Positions 6,101-12,286 of a DNA stretch of 13,778 nt are shown in pieces. The notes beneath the pieces were generated by a model. It had not been told where the DNA came from. It made no database searches and saw only the letters and a program-made list of their open reading frames with translations. How positions within the stretch are numbered: the first letter of the stretch is position 1; each line of letters starts with the position of its first letter. Source of the DNA: Euryarchaeota archaeon UBA82 (GTDB taxonomy: Archaea; Thermoplasmatota; Poseidoniia; Poseidoniales; Poseidoniaceae); the NCBI GenBank assembly GCA_002496635.1, contig DAKQ01000009.1, positions 1 through 13,778 on the forward strand, read 5' to 3'. A program made the translations under genes and the position numbers.

Positions 6101-8848
6101 ACCGTTGATACCAGTTGGGTCAGGGTCAGAAGAACCATCTCCATCTTCATCAGGACATCCATTTCTATCGCGTGAGGAGAAAGCCTTCACAGCATTACAA
6201 CCGTCTGCACCGTTCGAAACAAGCCAAACACCATCGTTATTGGAATATCCATCACCGTCTCCATCTAAGCATCCATATCGATCGAGCGTTGAATTACCAA
6301 GTGTAGAGACGCACGCATCTGGTTGGAAACCAACGCCGTTGTCTCCGTATCCGTCGAAATCTTGGTCAGCCCATTGTGTGGGTTCTGATGGGAATGCATC
6401 CGCACCATTTGAAACAAGCCAAACACCATCGGGATTCGAATAACCGTCTCCATCGGTATCTGGGCACCCGCTTCTGTCAATAGTTGATGTTCCATATGTG
6501 CTAACACAATCATCATCACCGTCGATGACACCATCGAAGTCTTCATCCTCTGTGAGATTAACCAATGTTGTTTCTTGATTCAAAGCCAGAGCAAAAAATT
6601 GCGGGCCACGGGGGACATTCGTTCCATTGACATGGACTTCCCAAGTACCCTGAGCAGGGTTTGCAAATTTCAATCCCTGAAGGTTGTCAAGATTGTTTGA
6701 TAATTCTGTCCAAGTGCCTGATGGATCTTTTACTGCTAAGTCGAGATTGTTGACTAGATTTATCGAAGCAGCAGTTGTGCTTTCTGGATCAATCCATGAT
6801 AACACGATGTTGAGATCAGGTGCTGAATTCGGAATGTTGAAACTCCATCCCCTATTTCCAGATGTTGAGACACTTTCATCCTCAATAAACGTGGCATTCA
6901 TAGCGTTTCGTAAATCAACAAGTCCCCATCCTTCATGGTTGTTCGGAGCAGTTTCACCAGCACCATTTGTCACATCGCTGTATTGCCCCATCATGTCGTG
7001 TGCGCTTGTAGCAAAGATTGCTTTAACCAAAGCAGAACTTGGATCTTGATGACCCCTATTGTCGATGAGGTGTTCGAGGAGAAGAGCGGTTGCTCCAGCA
7101 GTCAGAGGTGTTGACATACTGGTTCCTCCCATGTATGTGTAACTTGAGTTGTATGCCATCCAACCAACAGAACTTGTCGATCTTGATTTTGTCGAAAGAA
7201 TGTATGAGCCTGGCGCAGAAATATCCGGTTTCAATCGCCCATCATCAACAGGTCCACGGCTTGAAAAAGCAGACATGCCACTTATGTTGTCGGCCGCTTT
7301 ATCGTCCTTGATGGGGTTCGCGGGAAAAGGGTTAGGCGAAAACATTGATCCCCATTTGCTGTTAATCGATGGGCGATTATTTTCACTCGCCCCAACAGTG
7401 AAAACATTCTTTCCTGTTGCGGGGTTTCCTAATGAATCGAAGTCAACTTCTCCATTTGAGTTTGCATCTGCCCCAGAGTTACCTGCAGAAAATAAGATTG
7501 TCATATTCGTATAATCTCTAGCAGCTATATCTGCTTGTAATGATCCGAGAGTGTATTCACTAAAACAAGTGTTACTGCAAGTATTGCCCCACGAATTCGT
7601 GTGAACTCGTGAACCATTTTCAGCAGCAAATCTAAACAGATCAGTTTTGTTTGTTGGAATGCCATAGAGTGTATTTTGTTTGCCAGCAGGGTTGTTTTGG
7701 CACCATAATCCAATAGATTGGAAATACAATCTCGCTTCAGGAGCCATACCTTTGATGTTTCCAGAAGAATCAGTCCCATCTCCTAGGACAGAACCTGCTA
7801 CGTGGGTTCCATGCCCATGCAAATCTTCGGCTCCGTCGTTTGCAGGAGATCCGCATGCTGTTGCTCTTGCTGGCGTCATTGGAAGTGAGACAATATCGAC
7901 GATGTGGTCTCTAAAATCTGGATGCATAGTGGAATCATTTGTACCGCTGTCAAGTCCTGAATCTGCAACTGCTACGATGATACCCGTACCGTCTACATAA
8001 TTCCATGAAGAGTTGATTCCGCTCATTGTTGCTTGACTCCACAAGTCAGGTGCCTTTAGAACCGCATCAGCCTCATCGTTTGTATGCGTATACCCAAACT
8101 CCTCTTCTAGCCATTCAATCTCATTCTGACTTGCTAACCAAGATATTGCAGAAGACGAGGGTTGTATGTAGACTGTAGAAAATCTCCCTACGTGATATGT
8201 GATCTCAATTTCATTCATTGAGTAGATTTCCTCTGGGAGTGTTTTGCCGCTGAGTAGAAGGTTAACTGGAACCATGTCTTGCTGGTAGAAGAGTTCCGAT
8301 GTGCTTGATAGATCACCTGTTAAAATTCGGGCTAAACCGCGACTCATTTTGTCGGTAGGATCGAGTTTCACTATCCCTTCAACACCCAATGAATCAAGTT
8401 GCTTCGTTGAATGTTTATTCAATTCACAATGGAATCCGTTGACAGGTAAAAAGGAGAAACAATCAATCCCTGCATCATTTAGTTCGCCTTCCCATTCAGT
8501 TGGTACGGGGTATTTGTGAGTGAGGATGTAATATCCGGTGAGGACGTTTTCATTGGTACGCTCAGGCCAATCTTCAACTGAAGTGACGGTTGCATCTCGA
8601 TACAATAAGCCGATGGTTCCTGCACCCTCTTCCGCATTGTACCAGCCTTCTGCGTGGGATTTCGTTGGATTGATTCCTAACTGGCTGAGGATGTCAAGTT
8701 CAGCATCTGTATCAATAATAATTCCTGGTTGACTGCTATTTGAGGAAGCGAGAGGAGCGATTAATTGCGTCAGCATAATCGTTACGAGAAACAAAGAAAC
8801 GCGCATTCGCCGAGCCGCCATGAAGGTGTCTTGACATCGGTCACTCAT
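3188..8848 (-). CDS. Giant secreted S8 (Kp43-like) protease with thrombospondin type 3 array and C-terminal membrane anchor
   Basis: From the ATG at 8848 this is 1886 residues. Order of parts: a signal peptide (about 16-35); a propeptide-like region (40-265); an S8 catalytic domain (285-650) with Asp296 (VADSGLD), His346 (HGHGTHVAG), oxyanion Asn457 (SAGNSG) and Ser577 (GGTSMSTP); and a beta domain (650-760) with LVNNLDL and NVPRGPQFF, as in Kp43-type subtilisins. A long array of acidic DxDxDG calcium loops follows (767-1683), then a beta-rich, possibly Ig-like domain with two Cys (1690-1797), one membrane helix (1815-1836) and a charged cytoplasmic tail of 50 residues ending VPLPPEMK. It is probably an endoprotease tethered to the cell surface on a calcium-stiffened stalk. 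Alternative in-frame starts are 8944, 8821 and 8806. I prefer 8848 because an AATATT box is centred about 25 bp upstream and 8944 would overlap the divergent ABC gene region; 8821 would also leave a complete signal peptide. Confidence 0.93.
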   Translation of the reverse strand: MSDRCQDTFMAARRMRVSLFLVTIMLTQLIAPLASSNSSQPGIIIDTDAELDILSQLGINPTKSHAEGWYNAEEGAGTIGLLYRDATVTSVEDWPERTNENVLTGYYILTHKYPVPTEWEGELNDAGIDCFSFLPVNGFHCELNKHSTKQLDSLGVEGIVKLDPTDKMSRGLARILTGDLSSTSELFYQQDMVPVNLLLSGKTLPEEIYSMNEIEITYHVGRFSTVYIQPSSSAISWLASQNEIEWLEEEFGYTHTNDEADAVLKAPDLWSQATMSGINSSWNYVDGTGIIVAVADSGLDSGTNDSTMHPDFRDHIVDIVSLPMTPARATACGSPANDGAEDLHGHGTHVAGSVLGDGTDSSGNIKGMAPEARLYFQSIGLWCQNNPAGKQNTLYGIPTNKTDLFRFAAENGSRVHTNSWGNTCSNTCFSEYTLGSLQADIAARDYTNMTILFSAGNSGADANSNGEVDFDSLGNPATGKNVFTVGASENNRPSINSKWGSMFSPNPFPANPIKDDKAADNISGMSAFSSRGPVDDGRLKPDISAPGSYILSTKSRSTSSVGWMAYNSSYTYMGGTSMSTPLTAGATALLLEHLIDNRGHQDPSSALVKAIFATSAHDMMGQYSDVTNGAGETAPNNHEGWGLVDLRNAMNATFIEDESVSTSGNRGWSFNIPNSAPDLNIVLSWIDPESTTAASINLVNNLDLAVKDPSGTWTELSNNLDNLQGLKFANPAQGTWEVHVNGTNVPRGPQFFALALNQETTLVNLTEDEDFDGVIDGDDDCVSTYGTSTIDRSGCPDTDGDGYSNPDGVWLVSNGADAFPSEPTQWADQDFDGYGDNGVGFQPDACVSTLGNSTLDRYGCLDGDGDGYSNNDGVWLVSNGADGCNAVKAFSSRDRNGCPDEDGDGSSDPDPTGINGSVWTVADGADVFLGDSTQWADSDGDGYGDEPEPATEGDSCVADAGTSFEDRFGCLDSDSDGYSDGDMTWTTAEGADAFPSEPSQWADQDGDGYGDNSTGVNADNCPTTFGTSTELGNLGCSDLDNDGFADGDDAFPNDSTQWEDTDGDGFGDEPTGTNPDQCPTVAGTSVTDRFGCPDSDNDGTSDEDLLGTNGPIWTIADGADILPNDASQQADSDLDGFGDNPSGTNGDACPSVPGTSTVDRNGCLDTDGDGYSDEDGTWSIAQGADAFPSDVTQWADSDSDGFGDNLTGSNPDDCPFQSGNSTVDRIGCPDQDGDGISDADGLWNVSQGADAFRYDKTQWADQDGDGFGDNASGNLPDACPTEFGDSWQNNTFGCLDTDQDGWADSQDKQPDDPTQWSDVDGDGFGDNLGGTTPDACPGTVGNSTKGNRYGCVDSDGDGWDDAIDELPALKHQWLDQDADGFGDNATGPQPDACPGVPGTSTIDRYGCVDSDGDGISDDNDAFPADPSRSSDVDGDGYDDLEDGCMLIAGNSTFDRFGCIDSDGDGYSDGDTQWNTSNGSDVFPFEATQNADQDNDGFGDNPSGFEADDCPTTQGSSFRDSFGCADEDNDGMSDVNDDFLGESSQWTDSDSDGYGDEINGTQGDFCPMESGTSTNDVYGCVDSDSDGYSDLNDVWPNDATQWYDDDMDGFGDEYSGTAPDQCPDEYGTASLGTLQGCPDTDGDGYADLEDAFPLHDSQHLDSDGDGWGDNETSGAHKPDHWPNDPTRNAGEATLECLPERITIDSVTGSNFQFTCTVTTSMSDGFTARIDWQSSTSVYAETSSQLMVFNTGSEPFQQKIFTGQALSEGSYTLVLTVTEPGAEIPMDTASIRLNVYNSSVSSGGEDEFTWDTILDSTIFQISAAMIVFVFLFGVLIIRGKARRIKDEEERKVQAAQVLYNRMMSDQDVVQRRRVELGYDAVPLPPEMK
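3800..6550 (-). repeat. Coding tandem array of thrombospondin type 3-like calcium-loop units
   Basis: This part of the protease gene encodes about fourteen units of 56-71 residues. Each contains a TQWADxDGDGxGD segment, a linker ending DxCP, a GTSTxDRxGC segment with a second Cys, a DxDGDGxSD loop and usually an ADAFPxD segment. The Asp side chains are the expected calcium ligands, and the paired Cys of each unit are probably disulphide-bonded. The DNA copies are clearly diverged while the protein pattern holds, so the duplications look old and under selection. Two units are shortened (near 6155-6211 and 4475-4567). Long open frames on the opposite strand here are a by-product of the Asp/Gly-rich coding pattern. 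Confidence 0.93.
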
Positions 8849-8870
8849 GAATGATTTGCTAACATCGAAG

Positions 8871-8876
8871 AATATT
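8871..8876. promoter_or_regulatory. TATA-like AATATT in the divergent protease/ABC gap
   Basis: The palindrome AATATT lies about 25 bp upstream of the protease ATG at 8848, the expected distance from an archaeal TATA box to a transcription start. This suggests a leaderless protease mRNA. Being palindromic it could also serve the rightward ABC gene, placing a start near 8900 and leaving a 5' leader of about 50 nt before 8951. Position is the only evidence. Confidence 0.45.
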
Positions 8877-8900
8877 GATTGACGAGGATTCAAAGGAAAT

Positions 8901-8912
8901 GGGCTGTAGCCC
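8901..8912. promoter_or_regulatory. Short dyad GGGCT-GT-AGCCC, possible operator or hairpin
   Basis: A perfect 5 bp inverted repeat with a 2-base centre (GGGC/GCCC with a TGTA loop if folded as RNA) lies between the AATATT box and the ABC transporter start. It is where a repressor site or a short leader hairpin for the rightward gene could be. It is short enough to occur by chance, and it would be coding if the ABC gene began at 8879. Confidence 0.25.
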
Positions 8913-8950
8913 CAAACATGCGAGGAAGAAGTGGGGCACCTCAAGATTCG

Positions 8951-10765
8951 ATGGCACCGTCAGAGATCAACGAAAAATCGCAGGTCTTGGGCCGTCAAAT
9001 TTGGCGTGTAGTTCCATACGCAAAACGCTACCCAGGGCGTGTCCTCTCAGGTGTTCTAGGTAACGCTATGGCTCGTTTCTTCGACTTGATGCCATTTGTA
9101 GCCATTGGTTTAGCAGTTGATTATTTTACTGGCGGAGCTCTCTCTGGGCCTCAAATCATTCAGGATTTTGTGACCTCATTTGGGGGAGATCCTGCTATCG
9201 GCTACGGCGTTCTCATCTTCCTCGGCTTCTTCTGTTTGGCAATCTTCCAAGGAATTTCTGAATATTCGTGGCAAACGCTGGGCTACAAGATTCAACATGA
9301 CTTGCGGATGGATGCAACTCGATCATTGATCGCAATGGAAGCATCGTATTACGACATGAGGCAAACGGGTCAGATTATGTCAGTTCTGTCGAGTGATGTA
9401 AACCAACTTGAAGATGTTGTCTCGGATTCATCAACATCGATTATACGGATTGTTGTAACATTTCTAACCGCTTTCCTAATTCTCGTGTTTATGTCTTGGA
9501 AACTTGCTATCGTCCTCTTTGGACCGATTATCCTCATCGTCCCAATTGTCTATTGGTTCTCTACAAGCGTACAGCGTAAGTACCGCAAGCAACGCGAATC
9601 TACAGGAGACATCACTGCAGTTCTTGAGAATCTTATTTCTGGAATCGCTGTGGTTCAAGCATACAACGCTGAAGCGTGGGAAGCAAAGCGGGTTGAACGA
9701 GAATCAGGTTCGTATAAGGAACAAGCAATGGAAGCGAGCAAAGATCGCAATCGATTTGTTCCAATGATTTACGTTGTAGCAGGTATCGCATTCGGCCTTC
9801 TTGTTACCGCAGGTGGATGGCTTGCCAAGGAGGGTGAAATCACCACAGGACAACTCGTCACATTCCTTCTAATCAGTACACGTATGACCATGCCGATGTT
9901 TATCTTTGGAATTCTTGTCAATCAACTACAGCGTGGCGAGGCAGCAGCTCGACGAGTCTTTGCAGCGATTGATTTGGAACCGACAATCGTGGATGCAGAT
10001 GATGCCACAGCACTTCTTGGCCCGATTGAATCGATTGAATTCAAGAATGTACATTTCACATATCCAAACACCTCGACAAAGGTGCTCAGTGGGATCTCCT
10101 TCTCAGTAGCAGGTGGTCAATTCCTCGGAGTCATGGGCCACACTGGAGCAGGTAAAACGACCATCTTGAAATTGCTCATGCGATATTATGTTCCAGATAG
10201 TGGAGAGGTCTTAATCAATGGAAATGACATCAATAACTACACGCTTGAAAGTGTACGTGATGCGATTGGATTCGTTAGCCAAGATCCATTCCTATTCTAT
10301 GGAACCATACGCGACAATGTAAGGTATAACCAAGAAGCGACGGATGAGGATCTAAGCACGGCTCTTGAACTTGCAGGAGCACTTGAATTTGTCAAAGAAT
10401 TAGAAGATGGAATGGAAACCATGGTTGGAGACAGAGGTGCTAAACTGAGTGGTGGTCAGCGTGCAAGAGTTTCTCTTGCCCGTGCATTACTGAAGAAACC
10501 ATCTCTGTTAATTCTGGACGAAGCATCGAGCGCATTGGATGCTGAAACGGAACGCAGGATTCAAGAGAACCTTCTCAGCACAGGTTCTGGAAGGGCAACC
10601 ATCGCTGTTGCCCATCGTTTGAGCACAATTCGTAATGCAAATGAAATTCTTGCAATGGTGGATGGGGCAGTTGTTGAACGAGGAAAGCACGATGAATTAC
10701 TTGAACACAAAGGTGTTTACTCCAGTCAATGGATTATCCAAACTGGAGATATGGCTGGTCTTTGA
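8951..10765 (+). CDS. ABC exporter half-transporter (membrane domain fused to ATPase)
   Basis: From the ATG at 8951 this is 604 residues, the usual length for a half-transporter with the membrane domain first, which works as a dimer to export drugs, lipids or peptides. Six membrane segments are recognisable at about 36-56, 85-103, 162-182, 184-203, 271-289 and 301-323. The ATPase domain has A-loop Tyr371, Walker A GHTGAGKTT (396-404), Q-loop Gln444, signature LSGGQ (499-503), Walker B LLILDE (519-524) and switch His555 (AVAHR). All catalytic residues are intact, so it should hydrolyse ATP. In-frame upstream ATGs at 8918 and 8879 would add 11 or 24 residues; I chose 8951 because the extension has no family-like sequence and 8879 crowds the divergent promoter. 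No strong ribosome-binding site is visible. It is divergent from the S8 protease, and its stop abuts the stop of the next, convergent gene. Substrate unknown; similar proteins include MsbA- and MDR-type exporters. Confidence 0.93.
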   Translation: MAPSEINEKSQVLGRQIWRVVPYAKRYPGRVLSGVLGNAMARFFDLMPFVAIGLAVDYFTGGALSGPQIIQDFVTSFGGDPAIGYGVLIFLGFFCLAIFQGISEYSWQTLGYKIQHDLRMDATRSLIAMEASYYDMRQTGQIMSVLSSDVNQLEDVVSDSSTSIIRIVVTFLTAFLILVFMSWKLAIVLFGPIILIVPIVYWFSTSVQRKYRKQRESTGDITAVLENLISGIAVVQAYNAEAWEAKRVERESGSYKEQAMEASKDRNRFVPMIYVVAGIAFGLLVTAGGWLAKEGEITTGQLVTFLLISTRMTMPMFIFGILVNQLQRGEAAARRVFAAIDLEPTIVDADDATALLGPIESIEFKNVHFTYPNTSTKVLSGISFSVAGGQFLGVMGHTGAGKTTILKLLMRYYVPDSGEVLINGNDINNYTLESVRDAIGFVSQDPFLFYGTIRDNVRYNQEATDEDLSTALELAGALEFVKELEDGMETMVGDRGAKLSGGQRARVSLARALLKKPSLLILDEASSALDAETERRIQENLLSTGSGRATIAVAHRLSTIRNANEILAMVDGAVVERGKHDELLEHKGVYSSQWIIQTGDMAGL

Positions 10766-11059
10766 TTACTCTCGTTTAAGAATTGGTCGAAGAACGGTTT
10801 CAATCTGTTCTTTTGCAGAAACTGGTATGAATGCTTTATTGCCCCAAAGAATGAGCAATGAGATAAGGAAAAACATGGGTATGCCGACAATCAGCGACCA
10901 TATTGCAACAGTCAAATCGAGGATGTAGTGTTCTTCAAAGAATTCAGAAATTACAATTGTTGAGATAAGTACCAGCACTCGCAAAATGGATAAAATTGCT
11001 CGGATTGACATCCATATCTCTTCCTGGTCAGAAACATCATTATGATTCTGTTCAGGCAT
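10766..11059 (-). CDS. Small two-helix membrane protein, unknown function
   Basis: This 97-residue protein has an acidic N-terminus (residues 1-15), a hydrophobic stretch at about 20-38, a second clear membrane helix at about 48-72 and a charged C-terminal tail with KEQIETVL and a final LKRE. I do not recognise a family. Met17 (11011) is an alternative start just before the first helix. It lies 67 bp downstream of the glycosyltransferase gene on the same strand and may be the last gene of that transcript. Its stop codon (10766-10768) directly touches the stop of the convergent ABC transporter (10763-10765). This exact packing, and the lack of any better gene here, support it as real. Confidence 0.65.
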   Translation of the reverse strand: MPEQNHNDVSDQEEIWMSIRAILSILRVLVLISTIVISEFFEEHYILDLTVAIWSLIVGIPMFFLISLLILWGNKAFIPVSAKEQIETVLRPILKRE

Positions 11060-11126
11060 GCTTTGCCTTCTGAATAAGGCTACAAAGCCCTTGCGCTAAG
11101 TTTAGCCGACAAGCAATAGTTTCTGA

Positions 11127-12248
11127 TTAGAGCGTACGTTCACGGTCATCTATTTGGCGACCGACACCAGCAGCTCCACCCGTTTTTCGGATTTCTCGCC
11201 ATGCCTTGTTGACGCCTTGTCCGTATGCCCAATGCGCAAGGAAGACAAATAACGGGGCTAGAGCAACAGTTCCTATTGATCGATGAGGACTTGTTCCAAT
11301 CGCAGCACCTAGCCAAGAAAGTCCGATGTAGAAGCCCATGAGTCCGAGCGTTCCATGTACAACTATTCGTGACCATGTCCAATCCCCATCAAGAGAGAAC
11401 CAAGGATAATCGGTTGCTCCTCCAGTTGAAATTCCAGCAATAAGAGAAAGAATTGCGACAGCGGTTAACCACGGGAAGAAACCGATTGCAGTATGCGACC
11501 ATGTAGAAATCTCTGGCCATCGCTTGTTTGCAACCATTCGAGTATATCCATAATTTCTCATCTGTTTCATGTAAGGTTTGAAAGGACGACGTCGACGATG
11601 AGGCATGACATTCGATGGGTCGATGAAGAGTTTGTGCCCCTCTCTCTGAATCTTTGCATCAAGAACTACATCTTCTGCTCCAATACAACCAGGTTCGAAG
11701 AAATTCACCTGACGAAGATTCTCCATTCGATGAGCACAATTCACTCCAGGGTTGTGAGTGATTGGAACCAATTCCCCTCGAGGCTGAGCACCGTAACGGG
11801 TTCCAGCGGTCATGAATTTGGTACAGAATGCAACATCTGCACATTTTGCTCCAAATGGATCATCATCAGGTGCGAAGTTTGGCCCACCTACTGCGCCCAC
11901 CTCTGGATCTTTGAACCATCGAATAAGTTTCTCAGCCCAGTCAAGCGGTGGAACTGTGTCATCATCGGTGAATAAGACGAGATCGTGATCCATTTGTCGG
12001 AGTGCAAAATTGCATGCATCAGCACGATTTGTTGATGGATCTTCAATCCATGTTGCTCCGTATTTTTCGCAAACGTCCTTTGTGTGATCTTTCGATTTTG
12101 AATCTGATATGACAATTTCAATACCTGGATATGTTTGCTGTGTCAGGCGATTAAGGACGATGTCCAACTCGTCTGCATTGTTGATAGTTGGTATGAGAAT
12201 GGCAACCTTGTAAGGAGTTCCATCCTCTTTGAGAACCTGTTCCACCAT
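11127..12248 (-). CDS. Family 2 glycosyltransferase with C-terminal membrane helices
   Basis: A 373-residue protein. The N-terminal GT-A domain (about 13-225) opens with VAILIPTINNADEL, the usual start of GT2 enzymes. It carries ISDSKSKD (47-54), the metal/nucleotide-sugar motif TDDDTVP with Asp95-97, the acceptor-site motif GAEDVVLD with Glu192-Asp193, and a basic HRRRRPF stretch (217-223). Three hydrophobic segments follow at about 252-273, 296-317 and 325-342. This layout fits an inverting transferase that adds sugars to a lipid carrier or glycan at the inner face of the membrane, as in archaeal surface glycan or N-glycan assembly; donor and acceptor are unknown. It lies 38 bp after rmuC. 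A TATA-like CATATGAA (12270-12277) is centred 25 bp before the ATG, so it may also have its own leaderless promoter. Confidence 0.88.
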   Translation of the reverse strand: MVEQVLKEDGTPYKVAILIPTINNADELDIVLNRLTQQTYPGIEIVISDSKSKDHTKDVCEKYGATWIEDPSTNRADACNFALRQMDHDLVLFTDDDTVPPLDWAEKLIRWFKDPEVGAVGGPNFAPDDDPFGAKCADVAFCTKFMTAGTRYGAQPRGELVPITHNPGVNCAHRMENLRQVNFFEPGCIGAEDVVLDAKIQREGHKLFIDPSNVMPHRRRRPFKPYMKQMRNYGYTRMVANKRWPEISTWSHTAIGFFPWLTAVAILSLIAGISTGGATDYPWFSLDGDWTWSRIVVHGTLGLMGFYIGLSWLGAAIGTSPHRSIGTVALAPLFVFLAHWAYGQGVNKAWREIRKTGGAAGVGRQIDDRERTL

Positions 12249-12269
12249 GACTATGCCAAAAAGAACTCA

Positions 12270-12277
12270 CATATGAA
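12270..12277 (-). promoter_or_regulatory. TATA-like element upstream of the glycosyltransferase
   Basis: Minus-strand TTCATATG is centred about 25 bp before the ATG at 12248, the spacing seen at leaderless archaeal promoters. The preceding T5 run (12276-12280) directly follows the rmuC stop and could be an oligo-T termination signal for rmuC. Both readings rest on position and composition only. Confidence 0.35.
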
Positions 12278-12286
12278 AAAGATGCT

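Noticed and set aside
4312..6443. Two long plus-strand open frames (324 and 363 codons) opposite the protease array
   Set aside because: They run antisense to a clearly coding repeat rich in GAT/GAC and GG codons, which rarely give stops on the other strand. Their translations are low-complexity repeats (Ser/Pro or His/Leu/Gln) without domains.
3800..6550. CRISPR-like or non-coding tandem repeat
   Set aside because: The period is about 170-210 bp, copies differ strongly in DNA but keep a protein pattern in one frame, and there are no identical short repeats with unique spacers.
8750..8848. Twin-arginine (Tat) export signal in the protease N-terminus
   Set aside because: An RR pair occurs before the hydrophobic core, but the sequence ARRMRVSLFL lacks the RRxFLK-type consensus, so a general Sec signal is more likely.
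8849..8944. Protease start at 8944, adding 32 residues
   Set aside because: The extension places an unrelated, non-hydrophobic stretch before the signal peptide and overlaps the region in front of the divergent ABC gene. The 8848 ATG fits the AATATT box spacing better, though this is not proven.
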